6,805 nucleotides of DNA from Candidatus Kapaibacterium sp. (lineage in GTDB: Bacteria; Bacteroidota; Ignavibacteria; Kapaibacteriales; UBA2268), in NCBI GenBank assembly GCA_028691175.1, contig JAQUZU010000077.1, positions 1,409-8,213 of the forward strand, in the 5' to 3' direction. The notes under the pieces are model-generated. The model saw nothing but the letters and a program-made list of their open reading frames with translations, ran no database searches and was not told where the DNA came from. Positions 1 through 6,527 of the stretch are shown in pieces. The translations under genes were made by a program, and so were the position numbers. How positions within the stretch are numbered: position 1 is the first letter of the stretch; the number at the start of each line of letters is the position of its first letter.

Positions 1-489
1 GTATTTATCGGATAACTCGCGACCATACATAGACTTAAGGCGGTCAGTCAGCAAACGTCTGTTAAGTCTGATGAAGTTTGCTTTCGGAAGTTCACCAACC
101 AAAGTGGCAATATTTTTCTTATCAACATTAGCATTTGCATCGTATTTGCTGCCTGTAGCAGCATTTTCCGCGTTGCAATAGTCCATCAAGAAATTCAAGC
201 GGTCGCGCTCTTCGCGATCTTCGCTATGTTGCTGCCGATAGAGCATATATGCTTTCGCAACTGCAAAATACTGCTCCGCCATAAGCGCTACTTCTACTTG
301 GTTTTGAATTTCTTCTACGCTCATCTGGTTCGCAATGCGAACCTTCGAAAGTACGTTTGTAATATCATCTTCGGTCGCGAATGCTCCAACCGACAAAAAA
401 GCCTTACGAATTGCGTTTTTTATTTTATCTATCGAGAAATACTCTTGCTTCCCGTCTCTTTTTATGATTGTTATCTGAGAACTTGTCAT
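1..489 (-). CDS. nrdD: Anaerobic ribonucleoside-triphosphate reductase, N-terminal part (partial at window edge)
   Basis: Reading the minus strand from ATG at 489 gives 163 uninterrupted codons to base 1. It begins MTSSQITIIKRDGKQEYFSI, a typical ATP-cone opening ('IIKRDG' then 'FSIDKI'). The ATP cone covers about residues 5-95, the allosteric module that binds ATP/dATP. Residues 102-163 hold 'NAATGSKYDANANV', 'NIATLVGELPKANF' and 'IRLNRRLLTDR', which I recognise from NrdD of Bacteroidota and which NrdR or class I enzymes would not carry. NrdD is the cytoplasmic oxygen-sensitive glycyl-radical enzyme that reduces NTPs to dNTPs. Its catalytic barrel and C-terminal glycyl loop lie outside the window, as would nrdG, its activase, if it follows. 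An in-frame TTG at 501 is possible, but ATG at 489 fits the family start. The gene is on the same strand as the metal/LPS operon, 141 bases downstream, and probably has its own promoter. Confidence 0.93.
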   Translation of the reverse strand, partial: MTSSQITIIKRDGKQEYFSIDKIKNAIRKAFLSVGAFATEDDITNVLSKVRIANQMSVEEIQNQVEVALMAEQYFAVAKAYMLYRQQHSEDREERDRLNFLMDYCNAENAATGSKYDANANVDKKNIATLVGELPKANFIRLNRRLLTDRLKSMYGRELSDKY

Positions 490-528
490 ACATCTATCCA
501 AATAATTTTATTATAAAAAACAAGACGA

Positions 529-545
529 AATATTTTATAAATATT
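529..545. repeat. Perfect AT-only inverted repeat in the nrdD leader
   Basis: AATATTT (529-535), a 3-base spacer TAT, then AAATATT (539-545): a perfect 7-base inverted repeat centred 48 bases upstream of the nrdD start. It sits just downstream of the candidate promoter's predicted start point, where an operator would act. A second, shorter repeat (ATAAT-TTT-ATTAT, 502-514) lies closer to the gene. Neither resembles the NrdR box or the FNR half-site TTGAT/ATCAA. Chance is a real alternative in such AT-rich DNA. Confidence 0.3.
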
Positions 546-554
546 GCAGGTGTG

Positions 555-585
555 GAAAAATAAATTATACAAAGAAAATTTCAAC
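555..585 (-). promoter_or_regulatory. Candidate Bacteroidota-type promoter for nrdD
   Basis: On the minus strand GTTG (585-582) is followed after 19 bases by TATTTTTC (562-555). The known Bacteroidota housekeeping pattern is TTTG, 19-21 bases, TAnnTTTG, so each element has one mismatch and the spacing is right. Transcription would start near 549, leaving a leader of about 60 bases before the nrdD ATG at 489. The region is AT-rich and such matches arise by chance, so this is only a candidate. Confidence 0.25.
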
Positions 586-630
586 AGAATCGCGTATTTA
601 TTTTAATTTTCAAGCATTTACAGCTTTCAC

Positions 631-849
631 TTAACATTTTCCTTTATATTCAAAACCAAGTGCGGTAACTGCTTCGCGAACTTCGTCGTCCGAGACTTTC
701 CCGGTTACAACAACTTCGGCTTTCGCCACATCTGCAACTGCATTTTCTACTCCACTTAGTTTTTTTAACGCATTTTCTACGCCGGCTTTACAGTGGTTGC
801 AATTCATTCCGACTACTTTATATGTTACTTGGTTTTCAACTTTTTCCAT
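631..849 (-). other. Possible internal start giving a free HMA metallochaperone
   Basis: Inside the permease gene, Met341 (ATG 849-847) is preceded by AGGA (861-858) with an 8-base gap, the best Shine-Dalgarno-like site I noticed in the operon. Starting there would give a 72-residue protein, MEKVENQVTYKVVGMNCNHC onward, with the size and shape of a CopZ-type chaperone. It could instead be a relic of a fusion between a permease gene and a separate chaperone gene. Bacteroidota generally depend weakly on Shine-Dalgarno pairing, so the site may be inert. Confidence 0.3.
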
Positions 850-1869
850 CTTATTATTCCTATTAATAAATTTATGAATCAGGGCATTTGCAAGTAAAGC
901 AAGAAATGCGAGAGTTAATATTTGCTTCCAAATCGGAATTTCCTGCACACAGCAACAATCCGCCGTATGATGTATAACCGCAAACCACTCTGCCGGGAGC
1001 AAATTACACATCAAACCGAAAAATATCGCTCCGCAAATTATTCCAAGCAAATATGTATACATGGTTTTATTGCCGAGCACCTTTTTTATCACAAGAAGTG
1101 AAGCAATATTAGTTGCAGGACCAGCCATTAAAAATACTAGTGCAGCTCCCGGCGAAATCCCTTTTAACATCAGAGCGGCAGCAATCGGAATCGACCCGGT
1201 TGCACATACATACATCGGAGCCGCAACAAGTAATACCGCGAGCATTTCGAGCAAAGGGTATTCAGCAAATTGCAGAAAAAACGAGTCCGGCACAAAAACC
1301 GTAATAATCGCCGCAAGTACCAATCCGACCAAAAGATGTCCACCAATATCCTGCAGCATATCAAAATATCCATACCGCAAAACCCGGAAAACACTGCTGT
1401 TTTTCGGGTTTTCTGCAGAATCATCAAGTTCGCAACTGCTTTGTTTTTCAACATGTTCAGACGATTCATTAATATTTATTCTATTCTCAACCCAACCGAC
1501 GAGCACCGAAGTAACGAGTGCAGCAAGCGGTCGCATAATTGTAAACGACACACCAAAAACCGCAAAAGTCGCAAGAATTGAGTCAATTCCGGTTTGCGGA
1601 GTTGAAGTCAAAAACGCGACTGTCGCTCCCCTGCTTGCTCCTTCGCGTCGTAACGACATGGCTGTCGGGATCACTCCGCACGAACACAATGGCAGCGGAA
1701 TCCCGAAAAGTGAAGCATAAAAAACTGATCTCAGGCTGTTATTCGAGAAATATTTTCGGTAGAATGCCCTCGGAACAACTACATGAAGCACACCGGCAAA
1801 AAGGAACCCAAGTAGCAAGTAGGGCGCCATTTCATTCATCAATTTCCAGAGAGGCATTAAATATTCCAT
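631..1869 (-). CDS. SO_0444-type Cu/Zn efflux permease with C-terminal HMA domain
   Basis: Inner-membrane permease of 412 residues, built from two similar membrane halves and a metal-binding tail. Numbered from ATG at 1869: the first half carries PLPLCSCGVIP (58-68, Cys62 and Cys64) and STPQTG (89-94). A polar, variable linker covers about 130-159. The second half carries MYVCATGSIP (219-228) and GPATN (250-254). A loop with HHTADCCC (300-307) precedes the last membrane segment. The HMA domain (348-412) has the GMNCNHC copper/heavy-metal loop at 354-360. Such proteins are thought to export copper or zinc from the cytosol; the actual metal cannot be read here. An open frame continues up to 1908, but I chose ATG at 1869. 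It overlaps the upstream stop as TGATG, follows AAAGAG, and gives the usual family start (EYLMPLWKLMNEMAPYLLLGF). It is the last gene of the operon. Confidence 0.88.
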   Translation of the reverse strand: MEYLMPLWKLMNEMAPYLLLGFLFAGVLHVVVPRAFYRKYFSNNSLRSVFYASLFGIPLPLCSCGVIPTAMSLRREGASRGATVAFLTSTPQTGIDSILATFAVFGVSFTIMRPLAALVTSVLVGWVENRININESSEHVEKQSSCELDDSAENPKNSSVFRVLRYGYFDMLQDIGGHLLVGLVLAAIITVFVPDSFFLQFAEYPLLEMLAVLLVAAPMYVCATGSIPIAAALMLKGISPGAALVFLMAGPATNIASLLVIKKVLGNKTMYTYLLGIICGAIFFGLMCNLLPAEWFAVIHHTADCCCVQEIPIWKQILTLAFLALLANALIHKFINRNNKMEKVENQVTYKVVGMNCNHCKAGVENALKKLSGVENAVADVAKAEVVVTGKVSDDEVREAVTALGFEYKGKC

Positions 1870-2816
1870 CACTCTTTGTGCCCCTGACTGCAACATTGCG
1901 AACTGCAAACATAATCTTTCGGCTCAGTCTCAATTGTAGCGTGACTAATTCCGTTATGTTCCAATAACTTACGAAGTTTGATTTTTAATTTTTCGCTTTC
2001 ACGTATATCGTCTAAAGCAACATGCACAGTCATTGCATTTGCAGAAGTTCCGAGTGCCCAAACGTGAATATGGTGAATACTTGCAACCCCGTTGAGTGCG
2101 AGAATATTCTTTTCGATTTCATCGAGATCAATAGCTTCAGGCACACCGTCAAGCGAAAGCCGCACGCTCTCCTTCAGCAAGTTCCATGTAGAAACAAATA
2201 TCACAGCGGCAACAACCAAGCCGATAATCGGATCAATCACCACCCAGCCGGTATATTTTATCACCACGCCGGACACAACTACGCCAAGCGAAACCAAGGC
2301 ATCCATCGCCATGTGCAAAAACGCTCCATTAACATTTAAATCTTTTTTTCGGTCCTTTATAAAAAAAAGTGCCGTCGCAAAATTAATCACAATTCCAACA
2401 GCCGCCACCCAGATAATTGTATCGCTGTTAATTGGTTGCGGATCTGAAAATTTGCGAATACTCTCCACCACAATCATTCCGATTGCTATCAAAAGCAGCG
2501 ACGCGTTCAGCAACGATGCCAAAATCGTGCTCTTGCTATACCCATACGTAAATCGTTTATTAGCAGTGACTGACGTCATCTTGAAGGCAATCCACGCTAC
2601 AAAAAGCGAAACCGTATCGCTCAAATTATGCCCCGCATCCGAAAGCAATCCCATCGAATTTGCGAAAAAACCTGCTCCACCCTCTACAATAACAAAAGCA
2701 AGATTAAGCAAAGTTCCAACCACAAACGCAGTACTTAGCGTCGTTATGGTATGATCGTGATGATGGTGCCCGTGATCATGTTCGTTGTGCGAGTGTTTAT
2801 GCTCATTATGTTCCAT
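1869..2816 (-). CDS. czcD: CDF-family zinc/cation efflux transporter (CzcD/ZitB-like)
   Basis: Cation diffusion facilitator of 315 residues, the usual family length. These transporters export Zn2+ and related ions from the cytosol in exchange for protons. Numbered from ATG 2816: a His-rich N-terminus has 11 His in the first 22 residues. About six membrane segments follow. The transport site is visible as HNLSD in helix 2 (His63, Asp67) and HMAMD in helix 5 (His168, Asp172). This paired HxxxD arrangement is associated with zinc-preferring members. The cytoplasmic domain includes HHIHVW (248-253), and the tail ends with a Cys cluster (Cys304, 308, 309). TTG at 2825 could extend it by 3 residues, but ATG 2816 lies one base after the upstream stop (TAA-T-ATG). 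Its own stop overlaps the permease start. The symbol is a family-level label; czcD and zitB cannot be told apart here. Confidence 0.92.
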   Translation of the reverse strand: MEHNEHKHSHNEHDHGHHHHDHTITTLSTAFVVGTLLNLAFVIVEGGAGFFANSMGLLSDAGHNLSDTVSLFVAWIAFKMTSVTANKRFTYGYSKSTILASLLNASLLLIAIGMIVVESIRKFSDPQPINSDTIIWVAAVGIVINFATALFFIKDRKKDLNVNGAFLHMAMDALVSLGVVVSGVVIKYTGWVVIDPIIGLVVAAVIFVSTWNLLKESVRLSLDGVPEAIDLDEIEKNILALNGVASIHHIHVWALGTSANAMTVHVALDDIRESEKLKIKLRKLLEHNGISHATIETEPKDYVCSSQCCSQGHKE

Positions 2817-2817
2817 A

Positions 2818-3162
2818 TTATTCAATTATTATTTCCGGAAAATCAAAAATAATAAATAATTTTCTACAAACCAAAACATTCTTTAGGTGTGGCCAATTTT
2901 TTGTAAGTTTTTCCATTTTTCTAATAAACGCATAAGCGTGTTCATTTGAATCGCCGCACATTTCTGCTTCTGCTGGAAAACTTGCACATATTTTCGGATA
3001 TTGAGGTGTTCCGTGCAAGCGGCAAAAATTGCGTTCATCAAGGTTTACGCAACGTACTCCGGCAGGCTTGCCTTCAGGCATTCCGGGAAGAGCAGACGAA
3101 ATTGAAATTACGGTACAACATGCAGCACAACCCGCACGACACTCGGTAAATTTTGTTTTCAT
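2818..3162 (-). CDS. YkgJ-type cysteine-cluster protein (putative metal or Fe-S binding)
   Basis: A 114-residue protein with nine cysteines: Cys8, 12, 15 and 16 (ECRAGCAACC), then Cys38, 47, 59, 69 and 99. The opening CxxxCxxCC and the later FCRLHGTPQYPKICASFP stretch (46-63) match the YkgJ/UPF0153 (CxxCxxCC) family. Its members are thought to bind zinc or an Fe-S cluster, with no settled function. No signal peptide or membrane segment is seen, so it should be cytoplasmic. An open frame reaches back to a TTG at 3195 inside lptD, but ATG at 3162 is preferred. It lies 4 bases after the lptD stop (TGA-TTTT-ATG) and puts the cysteine cluster at the N-terminus, as in the family. The gene sits between lptD and two metal exporters, which suggests, without proving, a role in metal handling or modification of an envelope component. 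Confidence 0.82.
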   Translation of the reverse strand: MKTKFTECRAGCAACCTVISISSALPGMPEGKPAGVRCVNLDERNFCRLHGTPQYPKICASFPAEAEMCGDSNEHAYAFIRKMEKLTKNWPHLKNVLVCRKLFIIFDFPEIIIE

Positions 3163-3166
3163 AAAA

Positions 3167-5728
3167 TCAATAAATCGGATTCTGACGTTTTTCAATCTTT
3201 AAATCTTGCAAAGTCGGGGCACTTGCTGCGAATCGGAAATAAAATCCGCGGTTTATCCCCATCGGATACCAATCGAATTGCATGTTCCAGCAGTGCAATT
3301 CCTTGCGAACATTGATTGACGGCGTAAGCAAATCGCGATTAATCACGTCAAAAGTCGCATTTCCGGTAATATTCCATGATTGAGTTAATTTCAAAGTAAA
3401 ACCGATTTGTGCATTTAGCGAGCGATAAATACTGTTTGCCAACGTTGCAGAATAATTAAAGTACATGCTTAAATTCAGCGACCAAGGCGGCAACGAACGA
3501 GCATAGCCGGGAGAATTATCTCCCCAAAAGTCATGCTGATCATCGATGCCGTGAATTCGATGCGTAAAGCGTTCGCCGAAAGTAAGCGAATCAGTCAAAT
3601 TCTGTGCTCCGTTTCCGGCTGTAATTCCGCTTTCAGTAAAGGAAGTCGAAATACTTAACGTTAAATTGCTAAGCCGTGCAAGTCCCTTGCCCGCATCGAC
3701 AAGCAAAGTATTGATTTTCCGATACGATTCCGTATTGCCAACTTTGACTTTTGCTTCGTCATACAAGGTAAAAGCAGCGGATCCGTTGAAATTAAAATTC
3801 GCAATCGGCGGCGTACTGAAACTCATGTTTACGTTACTGAAGCGCAGGCTGTCCGCCGCAAAATTATACGATCCGGACAGATTGAAATTCAAAAGTTGCA
3901 CCTTCTTATCGCTTCCGGTGTCCTGCTTTACCGTCATCGAAAATACATTCGCGAGAGAATAATTCAAATTACTCTGCAAAGATCGGGAAGCAATTCCGCC
4001 ACCGTCAAGGTCATAATGCGAGTAAATTACCTGATTTTGCAAGCGAGTATCGAAATACGACCCGTAGAAATCGCTGTTTGACGACATATCCGGAGTAAAT
4101 GAGTAACCGATTGTAGGCTTAAATTGATGTCGCAACGACTTCATGCCGAACATGTCGGTTTTTAAAATTCCCCACAAAGTAGTCGAAACATTCATTCCAA
4201 GACTATAGTAATACTCTGTAAATAAGCCCTTTTCTTCTACATCGGAAGTAGTAGAATCAACTTCATTATAAGTTCTATTTACTCTTCTAAAGTAATTATT
4301 AGCATTAAACGAAATAAATGGCGATACCGTAAAATGTCCCAACTTCGGCGAAACAGAAATAGTCGGCGAGTGCTGGATTTTGTTTCTGTTTGCAACAGTA
4401 AAAGTACTGTCTGAATTTTGCGATTTTTGCTCATCAAATGTTGCTCTACCCGAGTAACTAAAAGTCAAATCGCGGAGCCAAGAAACGCTGCTTTGAGGCG
4501 AAATCAGTGATTTCAGCGGATACAGCGTAGGAATATTCACGCTTAGGCTCGGCAAAGTCTGCGAATAAGTGTCGTCGATAATATTTTGCTCGCGGTTAAA
4601 TGACGCCGCCCACGAAATTCCGTTGTCGAATGATTCGGAATACGAGGCACGCGAACTAATCGTCGACTGCATGCGGTCATTCAAATTATTCGATGTCTTG
4701 CGATTAAAATCAGTCGATGAAAAGCGCATATTAGCGTTAAATTGCGATTGCGGAGTAATTTTATGATCATGCGTCAGAGCGAAACTCCAGTTTTTCGTGA
4801 AGTTGTCGTCCGGGTCAAATCGCGTCTGACCAAACTGAATTTCTGCATTGCCTTCGAAACGATTTTTCAGTTTCCAGCGTGTTTTATTCTGCAGATTATA
4901 GCCGCCTTTTGTATAGTAATCCACGGTAAATTGCGTATCGTAATAGTCACTTAAAGCAAGATAAAAGCCGAAATCTTCGAGTGCCATACCGCGACGTTTA
5001 GAATAGAAAAACGACGGAATTATTAAGCCGGACTGCCTGCCGGTTTTGGTCGGAAAATACAGTCCGAACGGAATAGCAAACACCGGCAGATCTTCGACAT
5101 AAAATATTATCGGATCAATAAAAATCTTATCTCCGACGCTTACTTTCATTTTTGGCGAACCGAAATAGTAATGCGGATGAGCCGCGTCGCAATTTGTATA
5201 GCAACCATCTTGGACAAACAATTCGCTTTCGCTTACCCGTTTAATTTTTGTTCCATAATAAAACGCGTCGCCGAGTTCGGTTTCGCCAACAGAGATAGTT
5301 CCCTGATTTGTATGGAAGTTATATAGAATTCTCGACCCCATGAATGACTGCCCCGCGTCGGCAAATTTCGGATAAAGTCTGCGTGCCGGCTCAAGTGTTG
5401 TATCTGCTTCTGCCGTCAAAGTAGAGGCGTCAAAATCAAGAATTATTATATCAGAGTTTAGTTTTTGGACTTTATAATCGATTTTTGCGTCGCCGGAAAG
5501 CCGCATACGTTTGGACTTAATGTTATACACGAGCGAATCGTTCGCCTGATATTTTACGATTGTATCGAGAGCGGACTTATACACTTTAACGGTATCGCTT
5601 GAAAACAAATCGCCACCTGTAGAATCAGGCAACAATTGGGGCAGCACTTGCTCATCAGCCATGACAGACAATGTGCACATCAACAACGTGCAAAGCATAA
5701 CAGCAATATTTTTCAACGACTTAAGCAA
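3167..5728 (-). CDS. lptD: LPS-assembly outer-membrane protein LptD (OstA-type)
   Basis: An 853-residue outer-membrane beta-barrel that inserts lipopolysaccharide into the outer leaflet. A signal peptide covers residues 1-24 (basic KSLK, hydrophobic core, cleavage after VMA). A periplasmic OstA-like domain covers about 56-165 (YQANDSLVYNI, then LSGDAKIDYK). Next come CYTNCDAAHPHYYFGSPKMK (176-195), VFAIPFGLYFPTKTGRQSG (216-234), and alternating beta-strands to the end. The C-terminus LHCWNMQFDWYPMG (811-824) and DLKIEKR (842-848) is typical of Bacteroidota/Chlorobi LptD. The mature chain has only three Cys (176, 180, 813), unlike the four of E. coli LptD. The start is TTG, one base after the upstream stop (TGA-T-TTG). 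The first ATG, at 5698, would remove the basic part of the signal peptide. TTG at 5716 is a second option. I infer partners LptA/C/E elsewhere in the genome. Confidence 0.93.
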   Translation of the reverse strand: MLKSLKNIAVMLCTLLMCTLSVMADEQVLPQLLPDSTGGDLFSSDTVKVYKSALDTIVKYQANDSLVYNIKSKRMRLSGDAKIDYKVQKLNSDIIILDFDASTLTAEADTTLEPARRLYPKFADAGQSFMGSRILYNFHTNQGTISVGETELGDAFYYGTKIKRVSESELFVQDGCYTNCDAAHPHYYFGSPKMKVSVGDKIFIDPIIFYVEDLPVFAIPFGLYFPTKTGRQSGLIIPSFFYSKRRGMALEDFGFYLALSDYYDTQFTVDYYTKGGYNLQNKTRWKLKNRFEGNAEIQFGQTRFDPDDNFTKNWSFALTHDHKITPQSQFNANMRFSSTDFNRKTSNNLNDRMQSTISSRASYSESFDNGISWAASFNREQNIIDDTYSQTLPSLSVNIPTLYPLKSLISPQSSVSWLRDLTFSYSGRATFDEQKSQNSDSTFTVANRNKIQHSPTISVSPKLGHFTVSPFISFNANNYFRRVNRTYNEVDSTTSDVEEKGLFTEYYYSLGMNVSTTLWGILKTDMFGMKSLRHQFKPTIGYSFTPDMSSNSDFYGSYFDTRLQNQVIYSHYDLDGGGIASRSLQSNLNYSLANVFSMTVKQDTGSDKKVQLLNFNLSGSYNFAADSLRFSNVNMSFSTPPIANFNFNGSAAFTLYDEAKVKVGNTESYRKINTLLVDAGKGLARLSNLTLSISTSFTESGITAGNGAQNLTDSLTFGERFTHRIHGIDDQHDFWGDNSPGYARSLPPWSLNLSMYFNYSATLANSIYRSLNAQIGFTLKLTQSWNITGNATFDVINRDLLTPSINVRKELHCWNMQFDWYPMGINRGFYFRFAASAPTLQDLKIEKRQNPIY

Positions 5729-5729
5729 A

Positions 5730-6527
5730 TCACTTCTTATCCATATTGTAGCGTTTTACTCCATCGGAAATCTTAAAGCGGAACGGCTTTTCAAATTTTA
5801 CGTTTGCTTCGATTTTGTCGAATTTTATATCGATTTTACCGTCCATAGTCGGAAATTTCATATTTATTTTCTTGCCGAACACAAACGATCCGATTTTCAC
5901 AAAGTCTTTATAATATACTTCATACACCTTTTCAGCGGGAGTTTTCACTTTTGAAAAACGCGATAAATAGTGAATATGACCAAAATCTGCCGGCAAATAT
6001 ACGACGTCGGTATATTCTTTCGTACCATACGAATATTGCTTCATGTCGTCAGCAGTTTTAATCAAAGTATATTTGTCGGCGGAGTTCGCAAGTTGCGAAG
6101 TCAAAATACAGATTAAATCTGTGTAGCAAAGCGGGATATTCGCAATTTTGCGGAAATTTTCTTCGCTCGGAGTGCCTTCGAAAAGTTCGCCATTAAATGA
6201 ATTCAAAAACTGGAACTTTGTCGGAGTAGCAAATAATTTTGCCACGGTAATTCCCAAAGGTCCATGAATCGTCATGCTCAAACTGTCTCGCCCGGCAATT
6301 CGAAGTTTAAAATCGGCGGAATTTGAAAGAGCCGGCATTGCAAACTCAATTTCTCCATCCGAATCGATTGAATATAATCCTTTGTTGAAAGTCTTTGTTA
6401 GGACTACTTTTTCTTGTGCCTTTTCATATTTTTTAGGCGGTTCTTTTTTTTCCGGCTCTTTGGTTGAACTGCACGCATATAAAAACGTTGCAACCATCAA
6501 AGCAGAAATTTTTATCATGTACTTCAT
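5730..6527 (-). CDS. DUF4292/LolB-like outer-membrane lipoprotein
   Basis: A 265-residue lipoprotein. The signal peptide MKYMIKISALMVATFLYAC ends in the lipobox LYAC, so Cys19 would be acylated. A Lys/Glu/Pro-rich linker follows (22-40). The body reads as beta-strands: DFKLRIAGRDSLSMTIHGPLG (72-92), then GITVAKLFATPTKFQFLNSF (92-111), ELFEGTP (114-120) and a strand-rich end. The stretch 'SLSMTIHGPLGITVAKLFATP' resembles DUF4292 proteins of Bacteroidota, whose fold is thought to be LolB-like. No acidic run follows Cys19, so the periplasmic side of the outer membrane is more likely than surface export. Its stop is one base before the lptD TTG start, hence co-translation and a possible role in LPS or lipoprotein delivery. 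Met4 (6518) is an alternative start. It is the first gene of the operon. Family call moderately sure; function inferred. Confidence 0.72.
   Translation of the reverse strand: MKYMIKISALMVATFLYACSSTKEPEKKEPPKKYEKAQEKVVLTKTFNKGLYSIDSDGEIEFAMPALSNSADFKLRIAGRDSLSMTIHGPLGITVAKLFATPTKFQFLNSFNGELFEGTPSEENFRKIANIPLCYTDLICILTSQLANSADKYTLIKTADDMKQYSYGTKEYTDVVYLPADFGHIHYLSRFSKVKTPAEKVYEVYYKDFVKIGSFVFGKKINMKFPTMDGKIDIKFDKIEANVKFEKPFRFKISDGVKRYNMDKK

Noticed and set aside
226..516. Plus-strand open frame of 96 codons near the left edge
   Set aside because: It is antisense to the NrdD ATP-cone region, whose minus-strand reading is clearly recognisable.
609..630. Possible terminator after the permease (AAGC, 7 bases, GCTT on the minus strand)
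   Set aside because: Only a 4-base stem with no run of T after it; too weak to call an intrinsic terminator.
1061..1720. Long plus-strand open frame (219 codons) opposite the permease gene
   Set aside because: It is fully antisense to a frame with clear permease motifs, has no recognisable domain, and reads as low-quality Ser/Thr/Ala-rich sequence typical of a shadow frame.
1870..1908. Upstream extension of the permease by 13 residues
   Set aside because: It would overlap the CDF gene by 40 bases; ATG at 1869 gives the TGATG junction and the family-typical N-terminus.
2092..2754. Long plus-strand open frame (220 codons) opposite the CDF gene
   Set aside because: Antisense to a CDF transporter with both HxxxD sites intact; no independent motif or start context supports it.
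3163..3195. TTG start extending the cysteine-cluster protein into lptD
   Set aside because: ATG at 3162 lies 4 bases after the lptD stop and places the cysteine cluster at the expected N-terminal position.
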